Shown piece by piece: positions 1 through 6,123 of a stretch of 9,217 nt of DNA. Under the pieces are notes generated by a model. The model was given only the letters and a program-made list of their open reading frames with translations. It made no database searches and had not been told where the DNA came from. The translations under genes and the position numbers were made by a program. Within the stretch, counting starts at the first letter, position 1, and the number at the start of each line of letters is the position of its first letter. The stretch lies in assembly GCA_009914645.1 (NCBI GenBank), contig VFLB01000306.1, positions 1 through 9,217 of the forward strand, given 5' to 3'. The stretch is from Synechococcaceae bacterium Bin_79_3 (lineage in GTDB: Bacteria; Cyanobacteriota; Cyanobacteriia; PCC-6307; Cyanobiaceae).

Positions 1-531
1 CCATTGCTCTTGGGGGAGTCCGGGCACTACCTGGCAACCGCCTCTGTTTAAGCAGAGTTCAACTGCAGCTAAAGAATCAACAATTGCCCCATCTTCACCG
101 TTGTCTTTTACATAATATTGGTTACCAAATCTGGTTTGCAGCTCCACCCAATAGGTGCGGGGCATCAAAGCGAACAAGGCCTCTCCCACGTTGAAATTAA
201 GCAGGTTGCCGCCGCGGGGATCTGCAACCAACAGCAGGCTGCGTTCATCTAAATCCCAATATTGTTTTACCGCTAGGCCAGGGGTGCGGTCGTATTGGGT
301 AAGAACCCTCAACTTCCAGCCGCTTTTGGCCTCAAAATCGGTGAGTTCCGTTTCAAGAGACTGTCTTTGCTGGTCTGTGAGGGCTTTGGCTAGATCGATT
401 ACTGGGGTTGGGTGATCAGGCAATAAATCGGCGTTGTTGTAAGCCATAGCAGGCTCCACCTGCATAAATGCCGTAGAACAAATAAGCAATAGCCCCAACA
501 CCCACCTAGAAACCGCCCCAATAGAAATCAC
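1..531 (-). CDS. TPM-domain thylakoid-lumen/periplasmic protein (3' end beyond window)
   Basis: Partial gene: 177 codons are visible and the C-terminus lies off the left edge. Residues 1-30 form a signal peptide: a short basic start, a hydrophobic core (WVLGLLLICSTAF) and an A-M-A cleavage motif at 28-30. The mature part carries the TPM_phosphatase-type fold, with recognisable stretches PVIDLAKALT, GWKLRVLTQYDRTPG, LLLVADPRGGNLLNFNVG and FWVELQTR-like YWVELQTRFGN. From memory it resembles the plant thylakoid lumenal 15 kDa TPM protein more than Psb32/TLP18.3. Relatives usually end in a membrane anchor, which would be outside the window. TPM proteins of chloroplasts and cyanobacteria are linked to photosystem II maintenance, so a role there is inference. 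The start is a GTG at 531; an in-frame GTG at 546 would add five residues. Neither has a convincing ribosome site. It diverges from the methyltransferase gene. Confidence 0.85.
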   Translation of the reverse strand, partial: MISIGAVSRWVLGLLLICSTAFMQVEPAMAYNNADLLPDHPTPVIDLAKALTDQQRQSLETELTDFEAKSGWKLRVLTQYDRTPGLAVKQYWDLDERSLLLVADPRGGNLLNFNVGEALFALMPRTYWVELQTRFGNQYYVKDNGEDGAIVDSLAAVELCLNRGGCQVVPGLPQEQW

Positions 532-570
532 AGCAACCCAATCCACTAAAACTCATTGTTATCGATCCAT

Positions 571-574
571 GGAG
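571..574 (+). promoter_or_regulatory. Shine-Dalgarno GGAG deciding the methyltransferase start
   Basis: GGAG lies five bases before the GTG at 580. It favours that GTG over the in-frame TTG at 556, which has no purine-rich site in front of it. Confidence 0.55.
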
Positions 575-579
575 CAGCT

Positions 580-1731
580 GTGGCTGACAACTCACAACTT
601 TGGTTGCAGCAGCTTTTAGCTCAACATGGTGGAAGGGCGTCCTTCTCTGTAGTGATGGACTGGCTGCTGAACGATTCCCAGCATGGTTTCTACGGTAGTG
701 GCCGCTGTTGTTTCGGCCCAAGGGGTGATTTTGTTACGGCGCCGTCCCTTGGCTCAGGCCTTGCAGACCTGCTCTTAAAACAATTGATTCCCTGTTTTGA
801 TCTGCTTTCAGAACAGCCCGGCAAGCTCAGCTTGATCGAGTGGGGCCCCGGCAATGGTTTGCTGGCGGTGCAATTGGTTAAGGCTCTGCTGGCCCTTAGC
901 CCCCCATGGCTTGCCCGCGTGGAAATTTTGTTGCTCGAATCAAGCGCTCCTTTGCGCATGGTTCAACAGGAGGCCCTCAAGAATTCAATTATTCCCTGCT
1001 ATTGGCCTAGTCCAGATGAACTGATTAGCGAGCCTAGAAGGGGGATTGTGCTGGCTCACGAGTTACTCGATGCGCTTCCAGTTGAGCGGTTTGTGTTGTT
1101 TCAAGGCAACTGGCATGGCCTTGATGTGGTGCTCTCTTCAAAAGGTGAATTTGAATGGCATACAGGCAGGCCGCTTGCAGCAAAAAGTGTTGAACAGCTA
1201 GCGGCTATGGGTTTAGAACCGAATGGTGGCAACAGGCCGGAGGGTTGGTGCAGTGAATGGTGCCCCAGCCTCGAACCTTGGTTGAAGCAGGTGCGGCAAG
1301 GTTTGCAGCAGGGTTGGCTGCTAACGATCGACTACGGCCATCCGGCAAAGCGTTATTACGCACCTAATCGTGATGGCGGCACCTTACTTGCTTACCGAGC
1401 CCAAATAGCCAACCCTCAATTACTTGCTGAGCCCGGTAGTTGGGACATCACTGCCCATGTTTGCAACACCCTGGTGGAACAGTTAGCAGCCACTACTGGT
1501 TGGTGCTGGCAGGGGGCAGAATTACAAGGGGAAGCCCTGCTGCGCTTGGGGTTGGCGCAACTCTGGAGTGAGCTATCTGCCCCAGGTATTGCCCCGATTA
1601 GCTGGCGCCTTGCCCGCCGCGAGGAATACCAGCGCTTGGTAGATCCTTATCAACTGGGTGGGTTTTGGTGGTTGCAGCTGTGTACTCCCGGATTGCCGGG
1701 GATGGTGCCGTTGTTATCTGTTAGTGGCTGA
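580..1731 (+). CDS. SAM-dependent methyltransferase, MidA/NDUFAF7 family (COG1565)
   Basis: 383 residues from the GTG at 580. The N-terminal block around residues 39-58 (GSGR...[10 protein letters not shown]) is typical of this family. The SAM-binding motif I follows at 85-99 ([15 protein letters not shown]), then [14 protein letters not shown] at 158-171, the family's counterpart of NEFLDALPV. Later come LLTIDYG (247-253), GTLLAYR (267-273) and DITAHV (289-294). The eukaryotic homologue NDUFAF7/MidA dimethylates an arginine of a complex I subunit. In cyanobacteria the target is unknown, so an NDH-1 subunit is only a guess. The length fits the family. The gene is divergent from the TPM gene with only 48 bp between their starts, and its last 11 bp overlap the end of aroB on the other strand. 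No frameshift or missing core motif is seen. Confidence 0.85.
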   Translation: MADNSQLWLQQLLAQHGGRASFSVVMDWLLNDSQHGFYGSGRCCFGPRGDFVTAPSLGSGLADLLLKQLIPCFDLLSEQPGKLSLIEWGPGNGLLAVQLVKALLALSPPWLARVEILLLESSAPLRMVQQEALKNSIIPCYWPSPDELISEPRRGIVLAHELLDALPVERFVLFQGNWHGLDVVLSSKGEFEWHTGRPLAAKSVEQLAAMGLEPNGGNRPEGWCSEWCPSLEPWLKQVRQGLQQGWLLTIDYGHPAKRYYAPNRDGGTLLAYRAQIANPQLLAEPGSWDITAHVCNTLVEQLAATTGWCWQGAELQGEALLRLGLAQLWSELSAPGIAPISWRLARREEYQRLVDPYQLGGFWWLQLCTPGLPGMVPLLSVSG

Positions 1732-2836
1732 TGCTTGCAAGGGCCTCGATTGCCGCATCAAGGGTTACATCATCGCGAATTTCCACCGCGCCGATTCCAG
1801 TTGGCAACACAAATCGCACCCTGCCAGCAATTACTTTTTTATCGCGTAATAAGCAATTCCGAACCTCTTCAGCCTCAAATCTTGGTGTTGTTAAAGGCAA
1901 GCCACAGCGTTCAATTATTTGCCGTTGGCGTTGTTGATCAGCGGCAGGCCATAAACCGAGTTGAAGGCTTAATTCACCTGCCGCCAGCATGCCTAATGCA
2001 ACCGCTTCACCATGTAAATACTTCTCGTAGCTCGTAAGCGTTTCCACCACGTGGCCAAGGGTATGGCCGTAATTAAGGATCGCCCGCAGATTTCCCTCCC
2101 GTTCATCTGCTGCCACTACCCGTGCTTTTGCTGCTGCAGACCTTTTCAAGATTTGCAGCAGTAATGATTCACCGATTTCATCAATATTGCCAAGTTCGGC
2201 ATGTTGTTCAAGTGCATCAAACAGCACCGGATCACCAATAACACCGTATTTGATAACTTCTGCTAGGCCTGCTCTTACTTCTCTCTGCGGCAGGGTACTG
2301 AGCGTATTTGGATCAACTAATACAAGTTTTGGTTGATGAAAAGCACCGATTAAATTCTTACCACCAGGATGATTTACGCCGGTTTTACCACCAATAGAAG
2401 CATCAACCATCGCTAAAAGGGTGGTGGGTACCTGTACCACGGCAATACCCCTCAACCAGGTTGCTGCCGCAAAACCTGCCATATCTCCAATCACACCTCC
2501 ACCAAGAGCAATAATTAATGAGCTGCGCTCTAGTTGATGCTGATAAGCGGCGTTATGAATTTTGGAAATGGAGGCAGGATTCTTCTGATCCTCTCCACTC
2601 GGCAGCAGCAGTAATTCAGCGAGAAAGCCCTCGCGGTTGAGGCCGCTTAACAATTGCTGCCCGTAATGCTGAGCAACGGCTTGTTGGCTTACCACTAAAA
2701 CCCGAGCGCCGGATTTAAAGCCAAGTTTGTTTATTTCTTGCCCCAGCAATTCAAGTGCACCGCAACCGATCTGAATCGCATAAGAATTTTCGCCAAGCTC
2801 AACCAAAACTTTGCTCAGGGCCCTATCAACGTTCAT
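1721..2836 (-). CDS. aroB: 3-dehydroquinate synthase
   Basis: 371 residues, full length for AroB, which converts DAHP to 3-dehydroquinate in the second step of the shikimate pathway (aromatic amino acids, quinones) in the cytoplasm. The NAD-binding stretch [15 protein letters not shown] begins at residue 111, followed by [20 protein letters not shown] at 136-155 and [14 protein letters not shown] at 156-169. The expected zinc ligands are Glu193 ([10 protein letters not shown]), His258 (NYGHTLGH) and His275 (YLHGEA). All key residues are present. The start is ATG at 2836, with a weak GGAAG (2846-2850) nine bases before it. It is divergent from the sugar permease gene across 72 bp and convergent with the methyltransferase gene, overlapping it by 11 bp. 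Confidence 0.97.
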   Translation of the reverse strand: MNVDRALSKVLVELGENSYAIQIGCGALELLGQEINKLGFKSGARVLVVSQQAVAQHYGQQLLSGLNREGFLAELLLLPSGEDQKNPASISKIHNAAYQHQLERSSLIIALGGGVIGDMAGFAAATWLRGIAVVQVPTTLLAMVDASIGGKTGVNHPGGKNLIGAFHQPKLVLVDPNTLSTLPQREVRAGLAEVIKYGVIGDPVLFDALEQHAELGNIDEIGESLLLQILKRSAAAKARVVAADEREGNLRAILNYGHTLGHVVETLTSYEKYLHGEAVALGMLAAGELSLQLGLWPAADQQRQRQIIERCGLPLTTPRFEAEEVRNCLLRDKKVIAGRVRFVLPTGIGAVEIRDDVTLDAAIEALASISH

Positions 2837-2837
2837 T

Positions 2838-2845
2838 TGACGTCA
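2838..2845. repeat. 8-bp perfect palindrome next to the aroB start
   Basis: TGACGTCA reads the same on both strands and lies one base upstream of the aroB ATG, between its weak ribosome site and the start. It could be an operator half-site pair, but an 8-bp palindrome can occur by chance. No regulator is assigned. Confidence 0.25.
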
Positions 2846-2875
2846 CTTCCGCTGCAATTAATGTATGGCCATCTA

Positions 2876-2890
2876 GCTCCAGAATGGAGC
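2876..2890. promoter_or_regulatory. Inverted repeat in the aroB / sugar permease divergent spacer
   Basis: GCTCCA (2876-2881) and TGGAGC (2885-2890) form a perfect 6-bp inverted repeat around GAA, in the middle of the 72-bp spacer shared by two divergent genes. The position suits an operator acting on both promoters. No T-run follows it, so it does not look like an intrinsic terminator. Function is inferred from position only. Confidence 0.3.
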
Positions 2891-2908
2891 GTTTTGTGGA
2901 ATTGATGA

Positions 2909-3793
2909 TTGTCTAGATCACCCCTGCTCCCTTGGCTGTTCATTGCGCCAGCCCTCCTGCTCGTGCTGCTCACCGTTTTGCTGCCAGCCCTGATGGCTTT
3001 AGTGATGAGTTTTACCCGATCAGGACTTGATCTAGATGCACCGCTGCAATTCATCGGTTTGGCAAATTTGAGGCGTTTATCAACTGATCCACTTTTTTTA
3101 AGGGTTCTCGGCACCACTTTTTTGTATCTGCTGGGGGTGGTGCCGCCAATGGTGGTTGGCTCCCTCGCTTTGGCGGTTTTAGTAAACCGCGCTCTGCCTG
3201 GAATGCATTTCTTTCGCGGTGCTTTCTACACTCCCGTGTTGGTTTCTGTGGTGGTGGCGGCTATTGCCTTCCGCTGGATTTATGCCGAAAACGGCCTGTT
3301 AAACGGTTGGGGTGGTTTCATTTTTGGTGAAAAATTTCAAGCAATTGGTTTTTTAAGCGACCCTCGCCTCGCCTTGCTTGCGGTGATGTTTGTAACTCTA
3401 TGGAAAGGAATTGGTTATTACATGGTGATTTTTCTAGGAGGCCTACAGGGAATATCAAAAGATCTCTATGAGGCAGCTGAACTTGATGGCAGTCGCGGAT
3501 GGAGGCAGCATCTTGATATCACCCTTCCACTGTTAAAACCCTATGTGGCACTGGTGGCTGTGATTTCATCAATTGCTGCAACAAAGGTATTTGAGGAGGT
3601 GTTCTTGTTAACCCAGGGCGGCCCAGCAGATTCCACTCGAACAGTTGTTTACTACGTATACGACCTTGCATTTCAGGAATTAGATATCAGCTACGCCTGT
3701 GCTGCAGGGCTCGCTCTATTCCTAGTGGTTTTACTGCTTAGCCTTTTGCAACAGCTTCTCAAAGGGGCAGGGTTGCCTAAATTGTTGGATTAA
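2909..3793 (+). CDS. Sugar ABC transporter permease, MalF/UgpA/GgtC type
   Basis: 294 residues, integral inner-membrane subunit of a carbohydrate-class ABC importer. Hydrophobic spans lie at about 8-33, 66-94, 105-124, 154-178, 210-234 and 262-284. The cytoplasmic EAA loop that docks on the ATPase is clear at 188-209 (EAAELDGSRGWRQHLDITLP and following LL). The stretch LLTQGGPADSTRTVVYYVY (233-251) is typical of MalF/UgpA-like permeases. The start is TTG at 2909, directly after an in-frame TGA at 2906-2908, so no longer N-terminus is possible. A GTGGA lies at 2896-2900. purK follows 15 bp downstream, so the two are probably co-transcribed. No binding protein, ATPase or second permease is in the window, so the substrate cannot be named. 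Glucosylglycerol/sucrose-type uptake is a possibility from the family only. Confidence 0.9.
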   Translation: MSRSPLLPWLFIAPALLLVLLTVLLPALMALVMSFTRSGLDLDAPLQFIGLANLRRLSTDPLFLRVLGTTFLYLLGVVPPMVVGSLALAVLVNRALPGMHFFRGAFYTPVLVSVVVAAIAFRWIYAENGLLNGWGGFIFGEKFQAIGFLSDPRLALLAVMFVTLWKGIGYYMVIFLGGLQGISKDLYEAAELDGSRGWRQHLDITLPLLKPYVALVAVISSIAATKVFEEVFLLTQGGPADSTRTVVYYVYDLAFQELDISYACAAGLALFLVVLLLSLLQQLLKGAGLPKLLD

Positions 3794-3808
3794 GCAACGC
3801 AGCTTTTG

Positions 3809-4957
3809 ATGCCCGTTGGAATAGTTGGTAGTGGTCAGCTGGCCGGAATGCTTGCTGAGGCTGCCCAAGAGATGGGTCTGGAACTTCATCTCCAGGCCAG
3901 TGATCCAGATGATGCGGCTGTTGCTCTTGCTGCTGCTGCAGTTTTTGGGGCCTCTGAAAATGGTGATGCCACTGCTCAATTGGCAAAACAATGCAGGCGA
4001 ATTGGCTTTGAAAATGAATGGGTAGATCTTGAAGCAATTCAGGCGTTAGAGGCTGAGGGAGTTGAATTTCAACCCTGCGCTGAAGTGTTGGCGCAGGTGG
4101 TGGATAAACGCCAGCAGCGCAACTTGCTGGAAAGGCTCAATTTGCCAAGCCCAGGCTGGTGTGACTTGGCAACTGTGGTTAGTGCTGGTGGCAAGTTGCC
4201 TGCGCAGTTTGAATTTCCATTGATGGCAAAGGCTGTTGCTGGGGGCTACGACGGGCGAGGTACGGAGAAATTGCTCAACCGTGCTGCCTTCGAGGCACTA
4301 TTGATGCGAGTGGATTGCCGCGAGTGGATTCTTGAGGAATTGGTGAATTATGAAAAAGAGCTCGCAATTTTGGTGGCAAGAAACTCAGCTGGTGAGATCA
4401 GCGTTTTCCCTCTGGTGGAAACCCACCAACACCAACAGCAATGCGAATGGGTGCTTGCCCCGGCCCATGTGAACCACGGCGTTGAAGCCCGCGCTCGTTC
4501 CATGGCGGTTTCAATTGTTACCGCAATCAACTACGTGGGGCTTTTGGGCGTTGAATTCTTTCTTTCCCCCCAGGGTTTGCTGATAAATGAATTGGCGCCT
4601 CGCAGTCATAATTCCGGCCATTACACAATCGAAGCTTGTGTTACGAGTCAGTTTTGCCAACAATTAAATGTGCTCAGTAACCAGCGGCTTGGTTCAACGG
4701 CCTTGTTGGTGCCTGGTGCATTGATGGTGAATCTGGTGGGCTTTGAAGAATCGAACAACACTTACCAAGAACAACGCAATTTGTTGCAGGCTCTACCTCA
4801 GGCCCATCTGCATTGGTATGGAAAACGCTTAACCAGGCGTGGGCGGAAGCTTGGCCACATAACTCTGCTCTTGCAAGCTGGCGATCCGGTTTTGCGGCGC
4901 CGCGAGGCCTTGGAATTACTTTCAAGAGTAAGAAGTATCTGGCCTAACCCAGCTTGA
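3809..4957 (+). CDS. purK: N5-carboxyaminoimidazole ribonucleotide synthase (ATP-grasp)
   Basis: 382 residues. PurK uses ATP and bicarbonate to carboxylate aminoimidazole ribonucleotide in de novo purine synthesis. It opens with the family's Rossmann-like motif GIVGSGQLAGML (4-15). The ATP-grasp part follows, with FPLMAKAVAGGYDGRG (136-151), NYEKELAILVARN (180-192) and GEISVFPLVE (195-204). The catalytic/metal region INELAPRSHNSGHYTIEA is at 259-276, and the C-terminal LHWYGK (334-339) and GRKLGHI (345-351) close the family pattern. The start is ATG at 3809; the TTG immediately before it is in frame but unlikely. No strong ribosome site is seen, which fits coupling to the permease gene 15 bp upstream. 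The 6S RNA candidate starts directly after the stop. Confidence 0.97.
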   Translation: MPVGIVGSGQLAGMLAEAAQEMGLELHLQASDPDDAAVALAAAAVFGASENGDATAQLAKQCRRIGFENEWVDLEAIQALEAEGVEFQPCAEVLAQVVDKRQQRNLLERLNLPSPGWCDLATVVSAGGKLPAQFEFPLMAKAVAGGYDGRGTEKLLNRAAFEALLMRVDCREWILEELVNYEKELAILVARNSAGEISVFPLVETHQHQQQCEWVLAPAHVNHGVEARARSMAVSIVTAINYVGLLGVEFFLSPQGLLINELAPRSHNSGHYTIEACVTSQFCQQLNVLSNQRLGSTALLVPGALMVNLVGFEESNNTYQEQRNLLQALPQAHLHWYGKRLTRRGRKLGHITLLLQAGDPVLRRREALELLSRVRSIWPNPA

Positions 4958-4964
4958 AAGCCTT

Positions 4965-5155
4965 AGATTTAAACCGAACTGCTGCGTTGGTGTTTGCCCT
5001 TTCCAGTGTTCTGATCTGACTCCCTTTTCGACATGGGAGTGGTGTCGCGATGGTGACGTATACCGGCCCCGTAGCCGGAAATGAAGCCCCGCTTTCCTCT
5101 CCCTTCTGGTTCTTCCAGGTCGAAGACTGAGGGCACCACGGCATGGCGGTTCACC
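4965..5155 (+). ncRNA. ssaA: 6S RNA (6Sa RNA) candidate
   Basis: The 215-bp gap between purK and the convergent DUF2103 gene folds like 6S RNA, which binds housekeeping RNA polymerase holoenzyme and mimics an open promoter. AACCG (4972-4976) pairs with CGGTT (5147-5151), GGT (4989-4991) with ACC (5135-5137), and GCCCTT (4996-5001) with GAGGGC (5129-5134). GGGAGTGG (5035-5042) pairs with CCTCTCCC (5096-5103) with one mismatch, and the tip is CCGG (5063-5066) with CCGG (5075-5078). The middle is largely open. ACTCCC (5019-5024) could instead pair with GGGAGT (5035-5040), giving the alternative central hairpin known from 6S RNAs. Cyanobacterial 6S RNA is about 185 nt and, from memory, often lies next to purK. 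Ends are approximate. No clear terminator or promoter is seen; TTGGAA at 4910 with AAGTAT at 4933 is a weak promoter guess. No tRNA-like domain argues for tmRNA. Confidence 0.75.
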
Positions 5156-5172
5156 CCTTTGTAAACATTTTC

Positions 5173-5445
5173 TTAGTCGATTGCACCGAGCAGTTCCTTA
5201 AAAGCAGCTTGGCTCAATTTAGTTACTACAAACACTTCTTGAGCACTACTTCCCCTACGGGCAATTAGTTTGAAACCGCCTTTAATTTCAGTAGATAAAC
5301 GTATTTTTAATCCCTCACAGCGCCCGTTAACCCTGCTGATAACTGCAGGAGTAACTGTATCTATATACGGTTTACTAGCCAAAACTTTCAATAGGGGGAT
5401 CAAGCCATCGAGGTAAGTGCTGTGGGTAATAACCAGCCTTCCCAA
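5173..5445 (-). CDS. DUF2103 family small protein
   Basis: 90 residues, resembling the DUF2103 family of small, predicted metal-binding proteins that is widespread in cyanobacteria; its function is unknown. Recognisable stretches are GRLVITHSTYLDGLIPLL (2-19), TVTPAVISRVNGR (30-42) and GGFKLIARRGSSAQEVFVVT (56-75). No signal peptide or membrane span is present, so it is probably cytoplasmic. The start is TTG at 5445, supported by a strong GAGG site. It follows clpS by eight bases on the same strand and is very likely translated from the same message. Its 3' end faces the end of the 6S RNA gene, with about 20 bp between them. Confidence 0.8.
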   Translation of the reverse strand: MGRLVITHSTYLDGLIPLLKVLASKPYIDTVTPAVISRVNGRCEGLKIRLSTEIKGGFKLIARRGSSAQEVFVVTKLSQAAFKELLGAID

Positions 5446-5449
5446 TTTT

Positions 5450-5455
5450 CACCTC
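5450..5455 (-). promoter_or_regulatory. Shine-Dalgarno of the DUF2103 gene, overlapping the clpS stop
   Basis: On the minus strand GAGGTG (5455 down to 5450) shares its first two bases with the clpS TGA stop (5456-5454). It sits four bases before the TTG start at 5445. It justifies the TTG start and suggests that ribosomes finishing clpS re-initiate on the next gene. Confidence 0.6.
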
Positions 5456-5750
5456 AAGCGCGCTCTAACGGAGCCATGCTTAAACCCTCTGATCCGAGCT
5501 GCATGTGATACAGCTCAGCTTGTTCCATTGGCCCCACCCAAACCACTGCCTGGCCTTCGCTATCAATGGCTTGGGCAAGGGCCCAAGCGCGATCTGGATT
5601 CATTGCGGGTATGTATTTCAATAAACAATCCACTACATGTTGAAATGTATTTATCTCATCATTTAAAACCACCACCTTGTAAGCCGGGTATGGAGCCCTT
5701 TCAAGAGTGGCGCTCCCGGATGGTTTGAGTTCGGGTGTGCTGGTCGTCAC
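5454..5750 (-). CDS. clpS: ATP-dependent Clp protease adaptor ClpS
   Basis: 98 residues. ClpS binds the N-domain of a ClpA/ClpC chaperone and hands over substrates with destabilising N-terminal residues. After a flexible tail (1-22) comes YKVVVLNDEINTFQHVVDCL (24-43), the hallmark of the family, with Asn30 and Asp31 at the positions that bind the substrate amino group. Next are DRAWALAQAIDSEGQAVVW (53-71) and the C-terminal EQAELYHMQL...LSMAPLE. Aligned by eye with E. coli ClpS, Met40 becomes Phe36, Met62 becomes Ala59 and His66 becomes Asp63, so the substrate pocket differs. Cyanobacteria usually have two ClpS types, and I cannot say firmly which this is. The start is GTG at 5750 with no clear ribosome site. 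The gene heads a two-gene unit with the DUF2103 gene and is divergent from petN across 77 bp. Confidence 0.93.
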   Translation of the reverse strand: MTTSTPELKPSGSATLERAPYPAYKVVVLNDEINTFQHVVDCLLKYIPAMNPDRAWALAQAIDSEGQAVVWVGPMEQAELYHMQLGSEGLSMAPLERA

Positions 5751-5827
5751 GGTTGCAATTTAGATATTTTTATTCTGCTCCGCTTAGCGCCCCTTTCGGT
5801 AGGATGGCTGAAACTGTTTGATTTCAT

Positions 5828-5929
5828 ATGTTGATCACCTTGGGCTGGGCTGCTTTAGCTGCTACTTTTACCTTCTCTATTGCGATGGTTGTGTGGGGTC
5901 GCAATGGTGATGGTTCGATTAATTTCTGA
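5828..5929 (+). CDS. petN: Cytochrome b6f complex subunit VIII (PetN)
   Basis: 33 residues, easily missed because of its size. PetN is a single-span subunit at the edge of the cytochrome b6f dimer in the thylakoid membrane and is needed for assembly and stability of the complex. The sequence is almost entirely one membrane helix (residues 2-23) followed by [11 protein letters not shown]. The stretch [14 protein letters not shown] (14-27) is the conserved PetN signature. The start is ATG at 5828. There is no ribosome site in front, which is common in this group. It is divergent from clpS, and a possible -10 element, TAGGAT, lies at 5800-5805 in the shared spacer. A second small membrane-protein gene begins 17 bp after its stop. 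Confidence 0.95.
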   Translation: MLITLGWAALAATFTFSIAMVVWGRNGDGSINF

Positions 5930-5946
5930 ATTTTAAGCCGGCTGTA

Positions 5947-6123
5947 ATGCCTGAATTACCAATCGATTTAACCTTAAACTCGGCATTAGCTGGAGTGGCG
6001 GCACTGTTGTTAGTGTTTGTTAGTGGTGGAGTTGTTTATCTATCGGCGATGGAATGGAAAGACAAACGTCGCCGGGCGGCGGTGAGTTCCCCTCGCGCTC
6101 CTCGACGCTCCAACAAAAATTGA
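5947..6123 (+). CDS. 58-residue single-span membrane protein, function unknown
   Basis: ATG at 5947 to TGA at 6121-6123. Residues 1-9 are short and slightly acidic. Residues 13-33 form one strongly hydrophobic span (ALAGVAALLLVFVSGGVVYLS), after which comes a very basic tail, EWKDKRRRAAVSSPRAPRRSNKN. By the positive-inside rule the tail should face the cytoplasm. I do not recognise a family. Reasons to believe it is real are its place 17 bp after petN in the same direction, its clean membrane-protein pattern, and its stop codon overlapping a plausible start of the next gene (TTGA at 6120-6123). No ribosome site is seen. It could be a small thylakoid accessory subunit, but that rests only on its neighbour petN. 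Confidence 0.6.
   Translation: MPELPIDLTLNSALAGVAALLLVFVSGGVVYLSAMEWKDKRRRAAVSSPRAPRRSNKN

Noticed and set aside
556..579. TTG at 556 as start of the methyltransferase
   Set aside because: The GTG at 580 has a GGAG five bases upstream and fits family N-termini better.
4944..5154. Two open frames of 61-66 codons on the minus strand after purK
   Set aside because: They lie antisense to the 6S RNA candidate, overlap each other and have no protein-like pattern or ribosome site. The strong RNA pairing explains the sequence better.
4958..5172. tmRNA or RNase P RNA instead of 6S RNA
   Set aside because: No tRNA-like ends, T-arm motif or CCA for tmRNA, and no conserved RNase P core motifs. The region is also too short for either.
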